57,921 bases of DNA, taken from positions 85,339 to 143,259 of the forward strand of contig GG745380.1 of NCBI GenBank assembly GCA_000151295.1, written 5' to 3'. The DNA is from Allomyces macrogynus ATCC 38327 (lineage: Eukaryota; Blastocladiomycota; Blastocladiomycetes; Blastocladiales; Blastocladiaceae). Below are positions 30,760 through 42,520 of the stretch, piece by piece. Made by a program: the position numbers and the translations under genes. The stretch's first letter is position 1; each line of letters opens with the position of its first letter. Below the pieces are notes generated by a model. It saw nothing but the letters and a program-made list of their open reading frames with translations, did no database searches and had not been told where the DNA came from.

Positions 30760-33700
30760 ATGACCGCCGCCGAAAAGGTCTCCGAAAAGGCGACCGCCGG
30801 CGACGTTGAGAAGCAAAACTCGTCGTTCGTCATTGACAAGGATTTCGAGGATGTGCGTGTACTCTAGGCGTGCTTCCCATGTCAATCGCTTGGACCGCTG
30901 TTCTAATCGGCCGCGTTTCTCCACTCCACCTGTCCAGGTCGCCATGAACATTGCCCCAACCACCGACGACCCGAACACGCCGTCGCTTACGTTCCGCGTT
31001 TGGGTTCTCGGCACCATTTTCTGTGTCCTGCTTGGCGCGCTCAACCAGGTACGAATCGCGCTCTCGATCCCGTCGCGCGCCTGCCACCCGCTTTTAAAAC
31101 GAGGCGTGAACTGACCACATAAATCTCTCCGCTCCGTCGCGCTTTAGCTGTTCACGTTCCGCACCAACAGTTTCGCTGTCTCGAGGTGCGTTCTATCCTC
31201 TCCACCACTCGCCCCACCTCCATTTTGCCTGCGCTTGATCTGATAATCGTCACTCTTGCCCACCACAGTTATGTCGCTGTCCTGCTCGCGTACCCGCTCG
31301 GTTTGCTCATGGCCGCCGTCGTTCCCTCGGTTGAGGTCAACCTCGGCCCGCTCGGCTCGTTCAACACCAACCCGGGCCCCTTCTCGGTCAAGGAGCACGT
31401 CCTCATTGGCATTTTCGGCTCCACCGGTGCCTCGGGTATCTACGGGTACGCGCCTCTTCAACTCACCCATGCAACCCGCGCGTCGTGAGTGACCTGTTTC
31501 TGACTTTGCGAAATCGCGTCCCTCGACAACAGAACTGACAACCTCGTCGTGCAAAAGATCTTCTACGAGCTCGAGATTGGCCCGGTCTGGTCGATTGTTT
31601 TCCTGTTTGCGTCGTCGACGCTCGGGTTTGGTATTTCTGGTATCTCGCGCAAGTTCCTGGTCCGGCCCGCGCACATGATCTGGCCCGGTGTGCTGCCGTC
31701 GGTCGCGCTCTACCAGACGTTCCACTCGTCCAAGAACGAGGACGTGGACTCGAACGGCGTCGTGCACATGTCGCGCATGAAGGTCTTCACGATCGGCGCG
31801 ATTGGCATGGCCACGTTCCATTTCCTCGGTGCTGGGTTCGTGTCGCCGCTGCTGCAGTACTGTACGTTAGCCGAAGTTGCATTTTTAAGACGTGTGCGCG
31901 CAACAGGCCAACGGTCAAACTGACACGAGCACAATCTTCACGATTAGTGCCCCTCTTCTGCTGGATCGCGCCCAAGGACAACGTCACGCTCCAGACGATC
32001 GGGTCACCAAAGGCCGGTCTCGGTGCTCTTTCGCTCACGCTCGACTGGACCTCATTTGGTTCGGCGGCCATGTCGGTGCCGTTCTGGAGTGCCGCGAACC
32101 TGTTCGCCTCCTACGTCATTTTCCAGTGGATCATCTGTGCGTCGGTCTTTTTCATTTGCTCATTACGCGCGGCCAGCTTATAACTCACCATCCATTCCTC
32201 TCTCATATCCGTAGCTGGTCTCTCGTTCTCGGGCAACTGGTTCAACCAGCCCAAGATGGGCGTCAAGGTCAACTCGCCCAAGCTCATGTCGAACACGGGC
32301 AAGGTCATTGGCGCGGCCAAGCTCGTCGACAACAAGACCAACACACTACGCGACGACGTCTACCAGGCCAACAAACCCATCTACATGTCGCCGGTGCGTT
32401 ACTTTTCATTCGCATCTATTTGTGTCTCGCAGCTCGTCCATTCGCGCGGATTCCCGTGGTTGTAGTTTCATTTGCCTAACCGATGATGCGCTTCTCGATT
32501 GCTTTGCATTTCGTCAATAGTTCTTCGCCTGGAGGTACTCAGAGCTCGCTGGATTCAGTGTGATGCGATCGTGCTTCGACACGAAACTGACCAGTTCCAT
32601 TGCGGCGCATCTTTTATAGTTACTTTGGCTCGATGGCCACGTTCACGGCCGCCGTCTCGCACACCATGGTGTGGTACGGCAAGGACATTTGGGCGCGCCT
32701 GCGTGCGTCGCAGCACGAGATGGCCGAGGATATTCACTGCAAGCTCATTGACGCGTATGATGAAGTCCCGGATACGTGGTACTACGGGTGCGTACTGAAA
32801 TCGTTGATGCTTGACACGATGTGCGCTGTCCACTAAGCTCACGACTTCGGCCTTCCTTTCGCACAGCTTCTTCGCGATCACGACTGTCCTGACAATCCTC
32901 GTGTGCCACTTCTCGGGCATCGAGATGGCGTGGTACTTCACTGTACGGTTATTTGCTGGCGATTATGCGGCACCCACCGGTCTTGCGCTTCGGCTGACGC
33001 CGCTCACCGTCTCCTTGTAGTTCCTGTCGATTCTCGTCTCAATCATTGGCACCGTTCCGATCGCCGTTGTCCTCGCAACGAGCGGCGTGAGTCTGTACAT
33101 GGTGCGTTGTTCTTTCACGATGATGCGCTACTTAGCCGTCTTGCCCTCTGGGCTCACCAGCTTGCTTGTTTCCCTCGCTCCGCTAGAATGTTATTTCCGA
33201 GTTCATTATCGGGTGCATCCTGCCCGGCAAGCCCGTCATTATGATGGCCTTCAAGACGCTCGGTGTTACGGTCTCGTTGCAGTGCGTTTTTGCTTCTCAC
33301 CGCTTCCCCGCCTTCTTCTCCGCAACTGACGGCCCCGGTTCTTTAGGTGCCTGATTCTGCTCCAAGATCTCAAACTCGGACACTACATGAAGGTCCCGCC
33401 GCGCCACGTTTTCATTGCGCAGATCGCGTCGCAGTTCATGGCCGTGTTCGTTTGCTGGGGTACCATGGAGGGCTGGATCAGCAACAAGGAGCACGTCGAC
33501 TGGCTCGTCCTGAACGGCGACGCCGAGGGTGCGGGCGCAACGTGGGGCGCATCGGGCTTCAACACGTTCTACAACGCGTCGCTCATCTGGGGTGCCATTG
33601 GCCCGATCCGCTTCTGTACGTTGCATTACGCGCTCTTTACTTGGTCGCGATCAGCATGCTCATTACCTTCTCCACCCGCTCATTTAGTCTTTGAGTCGAT

Positions 33701-34232
33701 CTACTCGCCCATCATCATTGGCGGTCTTGTCGCGGGTGCAGTCACGCCCGTGATCTTCAAGCTCGGTGATAAGTTCATTGGCTCGAAGGTTATCCCGTGG
33801 CACCTTTTGCAGGTACGTAACGAGCATGGTTGCATCGGTGACGGCAACTTCTGACGAAATCACTAACGCTAACACAATTTCCCTTTTCCAGTCGCCCCTG
33901 CTCTACACAGTCGGCTCGCCCGGTTCGAACCAGGCCTTCATCTTCACGCAGTTCCTGGTACGCGCCACGTCGTCCCACCCACTCCCTGCTTCTCGCACCA
34001 CAGAACCTGACCCTCGACTCTTCACCACTAGGTCTCGCTCTTCTTCCAAAAGTACATGTTTTCGCGGCACCAGGGCTGGTGGAAGCGGTACAACTATGTA
34101 CTTGCAACGGCGTTTGACGTGGGTGCTGCGCTGCTTGCGATTATCATCACGTTTGCGCTCGCCGATAACGGCATCGAAATGCCGCATTGGTTCCTGAACC
34201 CGGAGTGGGTCAACGAGCCTTGCTGGGTCTAG
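30760..34232 (+). CDS. OPT-family oligopeptide transporter
   Basis: Sixteen exons rebuilt with consistent phases: 30760-30852, 30938-31048, 31148-31185, 31269-31445, 31533-31861, 31948-32136, 32215-32393, 32521-32534, 32620-32787, 32867-32942, 33021-33101, 33187-33281, 33347-33615, 33688-33812, 33892-33957 and 34032-34232; 736 aa. OPT hallmarks are FNTNPGPFSVKEHVLIGIF, GTDNLVVQKIFY, FLFASSTLGFGISG, VISEFIIGCILPGKP, MMAFKTLG and C-terminal QGWWKRYNYVLATAFDVG. The protein is a polytopic plasma-membrane proton-coupled importer of tetra/pentapeptides or related peptides in fungi. Every one of the 15 donors has C at +4. Exon 8 is only 14 nt. Intron density is far above the neighbours. The gene has its own TATA box and is not in a cluster of related functions. 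Confidence 0.92.
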
Positions 34233-35063
34233 ACGAGCGGCCAGTCGTGGGCCGCGTTGGCGTCGCCAAGTTCGGTTGACGCGCATTTAATTTGTTGTTA
34301 CATAGACGGTGCGATGATGATTTGTGGAAGCAACTGATGTGATGTTTGCCCAAGAAATACATTTTTCTTCTTGAGCGCACACTTTTTAACGACGTTGCGC
34401 ACCGTCTGCGTCTGATGTTGATTGCGCTGATATTTCGTCTTCACGCTGGTTCTTGCTGACTGCATCGCTGGTACTCTCCAACCGTGCTCACGTCCGTCAG
34501 CGACCCACAACATCACAACTCGCACGTATGGACTATTCTTCTCGCATTTTTTTCCACTGGCGGCAAAAGAACGACTTGGAGGCACGGTCGCAATAACAAT
34601 AAATTGGGCGAGCGGAAGCACTGCATGAGCCGCCCCCGAAGTAGGGCATTGCTAAGTCGCATTTCTGTGTCTCCGGAGTTACCCCCCACCCCCCCCCCCC
34701 CCCCAGCTATCTCTGCACTTTGGGATCGGGGGCGTTAGCCACTCGTTCAACCTTGCACCCATGCGCCGCTCACCTCTTGGCACCAATGGGAAGTGTGCTG
34801 GTTGAGTGTGAAGGAGGCTGAATTGAGGCTAGAGTGTTATTTGTCGTTCAACAAATCAGTTCAGCTCGCCTGAAGCAAGTCCCCCATCTTGGTCCACTTG
34901 TCCCGAGCAAATTCGGCAAATTGAGATGGCGACTCAGTTGCTTCTCCACCCATTCATGATGCCCGAACCCATCTCTTTCGCAAATCATCATCATCGGGGT
35001 GCTGAACGCTGCCGATACGCAACAACCGAAACCTTTATTCCCTGCCCAATTCTATAGCTGTCG
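34233..35063. other. Convergent intergenic region, no gene seen
   Basis: 831 bases between the OPT stop and the TMEM53-like stop. It contains a C run interrupted by one A (34682-34704). No gene is recognised. Confidence 0.4.
34682..34704. repeat. Poly-C run
   Basis: Six C, one A, then about 16 C. No associated gene. Confidence 0.85.
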
Positions 35064-36016
35064 CTACAGTTTCGGCTTCAAAAATCCGTGCACCGCCGCG
35101 GCATATTCTTTCGGAAACGTGCGATAATGCTGCACATGCAACGAACCCTTGAACTGCCGCCCCTCCACCTCATGCCCGGCCTCGCGCATTTTGCGAATCG
35201 CCAATTCCACCTCGCGCGCCGGGATATACACGTCCTTGTCCGAATACAGCATCAACCGCGGGACCCCGACCCCGTTCGCGTCGTCGCACAACATGTCGAA
35301 ATTCTGGTCGAGGAACGGCTTGTACCCAGTCACGGCGGTCACCACGCCTTGCGTGAGCAAACCGAAGTAGAGCAGCCGCTTGACAACGGGGTGCAGCCAT
35401 GCGGGAAGGCCGGGGATCGCTTGCGTGAACAGGAGCGCGCCTTCCCAGGGGACGTTGGCGGTGACGGGGTCCGGTGCCGAGTCGATGATGAGCGCGGTCG
35501 TGGAGACGAGTTGCTCGTTGTGCGCGACGCGCAACATGTCCCAGAGACACACGAGCGAGTGCACGCCGCCATTTGAGAACAGGTGGAAGATGAGGTGCCG
35601 GCGCGGCCTCGTCGGGGCTACCATTTCGTGCAAATGCAACCGATCAGCAACTCGCGTCAACAGACGCGTAAGGGCCGCGTCGCTGTACCCGGCTCGCTCG
35701 CAATCTCCCACGCCATCTTCTTCCTCTTCTGCACAGGCCCGACATGCCCGCGCTCAGCAAGCCAGTCCCGCAGCGGCGACAGGTACCGCCATGCGGCCGA
35801 ACGGGACTTGAGCAGGTCGGCCGTGTGCGACTCGCACAGGTAGACGTCGCCCTGCACGAAATCGCGGTAAATCGCGTCGTACTTGGCGAGATGCTTGGCT
35901 TCGCCGTCGGCCCAGCCAATCAGGACCACGTCGGCGAGGAGCTTGTCGGTTGATGTGTTGGTGTTGCGTGTGAGCGGGCCGAACGCGATGCGCGATGCGT
36001 TGGTTGGCTCGGACAT
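35064..36016 (-). CDS. TMEM53/DUF829-family protein
   Basis: Two exons, 36016-35689 and 35617-35064, joined across a 71-nt intron (donor gtacag, acceptor ggtag); 293 aa. The splice joins EIASEP to APTRPRRHLIFHLFSNGG, which is the family's signature H[VL]FSNGG. Further family features are VVLIGWADGEAKHLAKYDAIY near the N-terminus, IIDSAPDPV, and LMLYSDKDVYIP with a late GSLHVQHY. TMEM53 proteins have an alpha/beta-hydrolase-like fold and sit on the nuclear envelope in animals; the biochemical activity is not established. The serine of FSNGG occupies the nucleophile-elbow position. The start is the first ATG (MSEPTNASR). It ends CTG TAG. Confidence 0.85.
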
Positions 36017-36318
36017 GGTTGCGTTCGGTTGGCTGTGCGAGAGTTGAAGAGTGTGAGCTGCAATCATCGCCTAGAGCGGCAGAGACGCGATGCCCATGTC
36101 GGGAGCATTTTTGCGCCCAGTTGTGTGGTTGGTAAGCTGGGCGATGCCATGATGGTGGGCCCTGCACGGTTGATTGTTCTTGCAGTTGGCAGTTTCGCCG
36201 ACGTTTCCGAACAACCGAGGCTAAAAAGGCACTGCGAGCACATGGGCCCGCGTCGTGATGAAAATGCTCAGACCCAGCAAAACTATGAAATATTTTGACA
36301 ACAAAATCGCGAAGGCAA
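36017..36318. other. Short intergenic region
   Basis: 302 bases between the TMEM53-like start and the Zim17 stop, both genes on the minus strand. It holds the TMEM53-like promoter. No other feature is seen. Confidence 0.4.
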
Positions 36319-37156
36319 TCAACACGCCTGCTTTTCGCCAGCTCCTGCCGGTTCCTCCGGACCCGCCGCGTCCCCTGCCGGTACGGAAAACTTGAACGAC
36401 ACTTTCTGCCCCGTGCGCTTGGCCTCACGCTGTGCCTCGGCAATCCGTTCGATCAACCCCGGGTCCAACTCGAGCAATTTCTGCAGTGCTGCCTGTGAGG
36501 TCGGGTCCGTTGCTCGCAACGATACGCGGTCGACGGGCGTTTCGGGTTGGTCGCGGGCTAGGATTTCCTCGACGTTGCGGCCTTCTTGGAACCAGTCTAC
36601 GGCAGGGCACGAAGCGCGGGTGAGTGAAGTGAGGTCATCAGGAGAGGGGAGGGGACATCGCGTGCGTACTCTTATTGTCGGCAATCAAGTGCAGCTTGGC
36701 GCACCCGTCACACTTGATGAGCACGACGCCCGTGTAGTAGGACTGCCGCGTGACGGTTTTCGACATGCGCGTCGAGCACACCTTGCACGTGAACGCGACG
36801 AGCATGTGGCCTTCGTGCACCGGTGTGTCGTGCGCGTGCGCGGCGTGGTCGTGGTCATGCGTGCACTGCGTATCGGATGCGGCCGCATCATGCACAGTAC
36901 GAGTCGAATGGAAGGAGGCACGGGCGGCGGCCCATGGTGCGCGAGGTAACCTCGGCGATGCAGCCGTCAATGACGAGCATGCGTGACGAGCAATTGACGA
37001 CGACAGTAACCTCCATTTTGGCTGCCGGGATGGCGTCATGGCGCATGGCAGCGATTTGGGCACCAACGTGGCCAGCGATGGATGCGCGAATTGGGCGCCA
37101 TGGCACGAGAATCGTGCCGCAGCCGAGTGTGCTTGGGTGGAGACGGTACGGATCAT
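36319..37156 (-). CDS. Zim17/Hep1/DNLZ mitochondrial Hsp70 escort protein
   Basis: Two exons, 37156-36670 and 36596-36319, with a 73-nt intron (gtacgc to cgtag); 254 aa. The DNL zinc finger is clear: LVAFTCKVCSTRMSKTVTRQ, then YYTGVVLIKCDGCAKLHLIAD, giving the CxxC...CxxC zinc site, continuing after the splice as NWFQEGRNVEEIL, which matches the family's DNLxWF. The N-terminus from MIRTVSTQAHSAAARF is basic, Ser/Ala-rich and lacks acidic residues, as expected for a matrix presequence. The protein keeps mitochondrial Hsp70 soluble and active in protein import. A His/Asp-rich stretch (HDHDHAAHAHD) precedes the finger. The C-terminal extension after the finger is longer than in yeast. The start is the first ATG in frame. 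Confidence 0.9.
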
Positions 37157-37900
37157 GATTCTCGTCGTTCCGAGCGCTTGAGCGGCGGCACAGGTTGCAG
37201 AAATCGTGGTTCTTGTTAGAGTCGTGGGCAAGTCGTGCGTGAAGACTTGACCTGCTCGAGGCTTGCGGGAGCTTCAGGAAACTCGGCCAAGCTGCTCGCT
37301 GCGGTCGTTTGCTTGCAGCGTGCTTTGAAGAAAGGGATTTGGACGAGAGAGCGAGGAGAGAGAGAGAGAGAGCAGGGAGAGCAGGCGAGCGCAAGCGTGG
37401 GGGACAGAATGGCAATGATCACCAGCGAACCTGGGAATGTGCGTAGCATCAGGTGATCGCGGTCAACAATTCCACAATCAATCTATCGACAAGCTGAACT
37501 TGCTCGGCCCACCATGATTGTGATTTTCTCGCTCAACCACTTCACCTGTCGAGCCGGCACTTGCCGCACGGCACTTTGCGCAAGCGCTGCTCACATCCAC
37601 CGGTCTGACGAGGCCCTCCGCGGGCTGTGACTGTGACCCACCTGGGGCTCCCGACGGTTGCAAGCTGGGCTGCCGTGCCGCGATCTGTCCAATCGCAGCT
37701 TGCCCCTCGCTCGCCTTTGACCCTTTTTACGACCAGCAAACCAACGTCAGCCACAACGCCCAAGTCAGTCGATCACGCTGCGAGTGCCATTTCGTTTCCC
37801 AACTTGCTGTATCCGTACACGAACTCAACGCGCCACCCCGTCCGCACCTGCGTCGCCCTGACGGGCTAATTATGCGCCGACGCAGCATGCTTGCGGCACC
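37157..37900. promoter_or_regulatory. Divergent intergenic region, Zim17 and FHIP
   Basis: 744 bases between divergent starts. A short GA-repeat (gagagagagag, about 37351-37372) lies within it. No gene is seen. Confidence 0.4.
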
Positions 37901-40410
37901 ATGTTCCTGTTCCGCAAGACTATCGACTTTGTCGAGCGTGCCGCCGAAGTCGTTGTCCCGCGCATCAGCCCGCGTGACGACCAGCTTAAGGAACAATGGG
38001 CTCTGATTCTTGCCTGGTACCGCGACCGCGGGTTCCAATGGGTCCTGGCGTCTGAGCCCTCGGCGCAGCACGGCATGTCCACGTCCATGTCGGCCATGAT
38101 CCGCCCAGGCCAGCTGCCGAGCCCGTCAACAAGCCCCGTCGATATGGCGCAGACTGTCACGGCGGCGACGTTGAGCAGGGCACGCACGCGGTCGCCGAGC
38201 GCGTCGTATCGTGCCGGACAGTTCCCGCGCGGGGATACCGAGTCGGACGATCAGCGTATGTTCTGTTGCCATCGTTAGAATTCATGGCCATGGGAGCAAA
38301 CTCATTCGCTGTCAACGCTAGTCTACAGTGGCGCCATCCCGACCCTCGCCGAATCCGGCCTCGGCACCGCACTCGCCAACATTCTACGGCTCATTGAGGA
38401 GGAACTGCATTCGGCGTCGCTGCGCAGCCCACGCTCGGCATCCCCAACCTCGTTTACTGCCATGTCCTCGTCCACGTTTGCGTTTCTCGACCGCGACAGA
38501 GACCGCCACGCCGAGCTCAGAGGCCTCTACGGCGTGTCGCGATCCGGATCGAACCAGTCACCCTACGACTCGCCGACGAGCCCAACGTTTGCGCAGTGCA
38601 CGAATAGCTCCCTGATCTCGCCCGGGTCGTCGCAGAGCAGCTTGGCCGAGCAGGATATCGGCCCGTGCCTCGAGTTCACCATGAACAATGAATTTCTGGT
38701 CAATTTGGCCGACATGGGCTCGCAGGATGTTCGTCGCCTTGCACATTTTCACGTCGCGTCTTTTCATGCCGCCGCTCATTGCACCTCACTTTTCCAGATC
38801 CCCATCGGCATGACCAACGAAGTCGTGCGCTTCTTCAACGTCTTTGTGACCTACGTGGAACAGCTCAACAAGGGGTCGCTCTTACCCGAACGATCCGTGC
38901 GCGTACCGCTCGGCCACCTGCTCACCTCCGTGCATGGGATGATCGCGGCTCTGCGTGCAATGGCCTCGTCGCGGCTCGAGACGCAACGGTCGGAACTCGA
39001 ACTCGACTGGCTCAACCTCGTCGCCGTCGTGTTTCGCAGCCTGAGCCGCGTCCCGATCAACGTCGAACTGCTGCTCGAGCAGATCTCGCGCGACGACGGC
39101 GACGATGACGATGACGACGACGAGGAAATGGACTACGATTTCCCTCTACTGATGCAACTACTCGACGTGGCGACGCGGCCGGCGAGCGCCAAGGTCGGTG
39201 AGCTTGCCATGGCCCTGATCCTTGGTTCCGCCGAATGGCTCGTCCTCGACGCGCCCGTACAGGACGCATTGGCGACGGGCGGGTTTGCGCACACGCTCGT
39301 CGAAGCTCTTGTCGACTGCCCCGCACTCGACTCGATGGCGTGGTTCACCGTGATAAACCGGTTCCTCTTGCCGTTCCCAAGATCGTCGCCTGTGATAGAC
39401 GCCGTCGCTGACGCGCTCGAAGCGCTCTTCCAACCGCGCCGCGTGCTGAACCCGGTGCGCGAGGAAGAGGACGAGTCACTCACGATCGACACGCACGTCC
39501 TGGTCCCGCCACGACTCGCACCGTCCCTGATCCCGCGCCTGATTGCGACCACGATCGACTTGCACCCGCGGCTCCGGATTGCGCTGCTCACGTGCATGCC
39601 GACGACGCTCCTGTCCCCGTCCGCCCCCTCATCACCTGCCGTTCCCAGCGGGCCGACCAATGACGACGAATGGACCGCATTGACGACGCTCGACCTCTAC
39701 GCCGACCTCCTGTCGTCGGGCGACGCGCACATCACTCTTCCCCCTTCTTCCACTACGCCCCCGACGCCACCCACGACAGTCGCCGCGCGACTGATTCACA
39801 CGGGCCTGGACCTCCTCCACGCGCGACTCCGCAAGACCGCCGACCCCGCCTCTGCCGTCACCGATACCGCTATTTCCATCCTCACCGACGTGCACGCCGC
39901 GTACCTCGCGCGCCCTCGAGTCGTCGATGCGCCGGCGGTCACGATAGTCGCGGCGGATGTCACCGACTTGTGGCACGCGGTGCAGTTGCCGGAACCGGTC
40001 GCGAGAAGGGACGGGTCGTCGGATTCTTTGGATGCCGGGACGGTCGGGTCGCCCTGGCGCTCGGGGATCGTGTTGGCGATGACGACGGTTCTGAGGGGAA
40101 TGGCGTTGGCGAGGGACGAGGGGGTCGTGTGGTGGGTGTTTGGTGAGGCGGGGGTGCTGGACGAGGAAGTGTTGGCAAGGGTACGTTGCGCTGGATGTGG
40201 ATGAGGAGATGAGAGGATGGAGCTGACGTCGTGGTTTGTGTGTAGGTCCCGTTTGGCGACCGCCGCATCGCGGCCGAATTTCACCTGGAAATGGGCCTGA
40301 TCCTGCTCGTACGGCTCGCGTACGCGCGGTATGGACCCGGGTCGGCCGCGCAGGCGGAGGTGGTCAGGATGTGGAGAGTACTGTGCGAGGATGCGGACGA
40401 GCCGGACTGA
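37901..40410 (+). CDS. FHIP (FAM160/RAI16-like) subunit of the FTS-Hook-FHIP complex
   Basis: Four exons: 37901-38255, 38322-38728, 38798-40180 and 40246-40410; 769 aa. The conserved RAI16-like core reads CLEFTMNNEFLVNLADMGSQD, then IPIGMTNEVVRFFNVFV, LLPERSVRVPLGHLL, and ELDWLNLVAVVFRSL. The 69-nt segment 38729-38797 is treated as an intron although it has no stop and is a multiple of three. Removing it joins SQD to IPIGM, exactly as homologues read, and it ends cttttccag. FHIP proteins link Hook adaptors and dynein to Rab5-type endosomes. An acidic run (about 39095-39130) and a Pro/Thr-rich patch (39740-39790) are insertions. The start is gcaccATGTTCCTG and family members also begin with a short F/W-rich helix. 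Confidence 0.86.
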
Positions 40411-40483
40411 AGCGAGCACTTCGCGGACTCGGTGCGGGTGCAAAATAGAATCCATGTACAAACACATAAATACCCATCTACTT

Positions 40484-42251
40484 TCACGATTCGGGCGCCA
40501 GCAAAAACCGCATTAGCTTGCTCACGACCAACACGTTGATCGAGTTGCCGAGCAGCCGGTACCGCTGCTTGAGCGACGTGGATGCCGGGAACGTGAAATC
40601 CGCTGGGAAACACAGCAGGTTGGCGACTTCGCGCGGGGTGAAGTACCGCAGGCGCAGTGGGACGAGCGGGTTCTCGACGTCGATGGGCGTGTTGGCGGCG
40701 AGACTTGCGAGGGCTGCGGGTTGTCGCTCGAGGAAGGTCGGCCAGACGTCGTGGATCTGGTGGGTGGAATGGGAGGAAGTGAGCGGGGAGGATTGGGGGA
40801 GAAGAGCGTGGGATGGGATGGAACGAACCGAAATGGCCTCATTTTCCTGCAGGACCGACCCGGTGCCCTCGGCGAAATGAAAGTAGTTCTTGGTGAAGCA
40901 GCACGACCGGCGCAGCGACGGTGTCACGATATCTACACCCCCAACCGATGTCAGCGCTCTCCAGCAACAACCGACACCACCGATCCAACATACCAAACAA
41001 CGGCGTCCGCTTCCACACGACCGCCGGTTTCCACGCCTGCAGCGGGTCCATCTGCTCCCTCTCGAGAAACTCGCGCAACGGGCGCGGATCCACGACCGCC
41101 TCGGTCCCGGGCAACGCCGTCGCAAATGGGCTCCCATCGGCCGCGTGCTGCTCGCACGACGTGAACGGTGCCTTTGACCGCGCGACCAGATAGTACCGCA
41201 ACCGAGAGTTCGGGATGCCAAAATCGAGCGGGTTCAGCAGGAATTCGCGGTAGTGGTACCCGAGCGAGGCGAGCGTCGTGACGAGGGCGTCGCGCGAGTC
41301 CGAGTCTTCGAAGCCCTTGACATTCTACAAGACAGGGAAGATTAGCTCGACGAATTGATGGACACGGGAAGGTGGGGAGGGCGGAGTACCTCGAGGAGAA
41401 GATATTTCGGGCGGTGCTCAATCGTCTTGAGCACATCGAGCAGGTGGAAGAAACTCTTTGCGCGCGCGTCCTGTGAGCCCTCTTGTTTGGACGATTTTTG
41501 CCGCGTGTACGGCTGACATGGCGGCGACTATGGGCGGAGAGCGCACGAATGAGCAAACGACATGAAGATGACGCAGCCACGGAAAGGAACCGACCATGGT
41601 CCACAAGTCGGCACGGAATTTGTTGTAGTGCGCAGCAGAAAGGGCTTCAATGTTGTTCTAATGCCGTTCACGAGTGGGATGAGCACCGTGTACAGTCAAC
41701 GGCCACAAGTCCAGGCCACGTCAAGTTACCTGCGACACGATCCCCTTGCCAAAGTTGTGTGCTGCCAGCGGCAATGGTAATAAACGAGAATAATCAGCTC
41801 GAATCAGTCTCGACCACCTTCCCCACCGTGTGGCGAGACGGGGACGGACCATAAACTGCATTTGCAACGTCGTTGATCTCGAACGCCTTGAGCACTTCCG
41901 CGTCTACCAAAGCGAACCAACTGATGTCAGTTCGATGCACCGCAACAGCGCCAATCCATGAAGTATAGTGTACACTCGTAACCAGCAGCATTGAGAGCGT
42001 AGTGCTGTTGATGCAACGCTCCTGCGTCAATTCTTCAAGCGATTGCACGTGGAACCGGCCAAGCGCCGCCGAATCCTTACCATGCCGCCAATCCCCGAGT
42101 AAAATTCGAGCACACGCAAACTGCCAGTTGATACAGCATCATCGGGCCGAGGAACATCGACAATGGTCGCTGCCTGATCATTTGCCGGCGGTTCGTTGCT
42201 TGCGGCGGTCGCACCATTGCCGGAGTCTTGCCCCATGGTCGCGGCCTTCAT
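40484..42251 (-). CDS. Dnmt2/TRDMT1 tRNA (cytosine-5) methyltransferase
   Basis: Eight exons, in coding order: 42251-42081, 42004-41983, 41903-41850, 41761-41730, 41657-41595, 41527-41390, 41324-40994 and 40932-40484; about 419 aa (a second ATG with better context lies at 42236). DNA-methyltransferase motifs appear in order: VLEFYSGIGGM (I), AFEINDVANAVY (II), SPPCQPYTR with the catalytic Cys (IV), LLLENVKGFE (VI), NSRLRYY (VIII), then RRSCCFTKNY with the CFT signature of Dnmt2, LRYFTPREVANLLCFP (IX) and YRLLGNSINVLVVS (X). Known role: methylation of C38 in tRNA-Asp and some other tRNAs. No splice breaks the motif order, so the gene looks active. It is divergent from Pus7, another tRNA-modifying enzyme, over 269 bp. 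Confidence 0.93.
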
Positions 42252-42520
42252 TCGCGCCGTCTGCTCAGCGTGCGGATAGTCTCGGTCTCGTTTACAAGTG
42301 CTCATTCCTGATGTTGTGCTGGATTCGACCACATTTTTCGCCATTGGAGACGGGCAGCGGGAAAGGGAGGAACACGGCCCAGCAACTGAACACGCGCCCC
42401 TGCGTGACTGGAGCGCAAACGGTCCACCGCACCGCACCGCACCGCGAATCCGGCCCACGCTGATCAGTGATCAGGTTCGACGGCGCGCCGTCATTCCTTC
42501 ACACAAACCGCATCAACACG
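42252..42520. promoter_or_regulatory. Divergent promoter region, Dnmt2 and Pus7
   Basis: 269 bases separate the two starts, so both tRNA-modification genes must be driven from this segment. No TATA box is evident. Confidence 0.5.

Noticed and set aside
35600..35720. Frameshift in the TMEM53-like gene
   Set aside because: A 71-nt intron (35618-35688, donor gtacag, acceptor ggtag) restores the family motif exactly, so no damage is needed.
36888..37415. Alternative minus-strand protein over the Zim17 first exon
   Set aside because: It lies in another frame from the zinc-finger protein and lacks any signature; the Zim17 frame carries the presequence and the finger.
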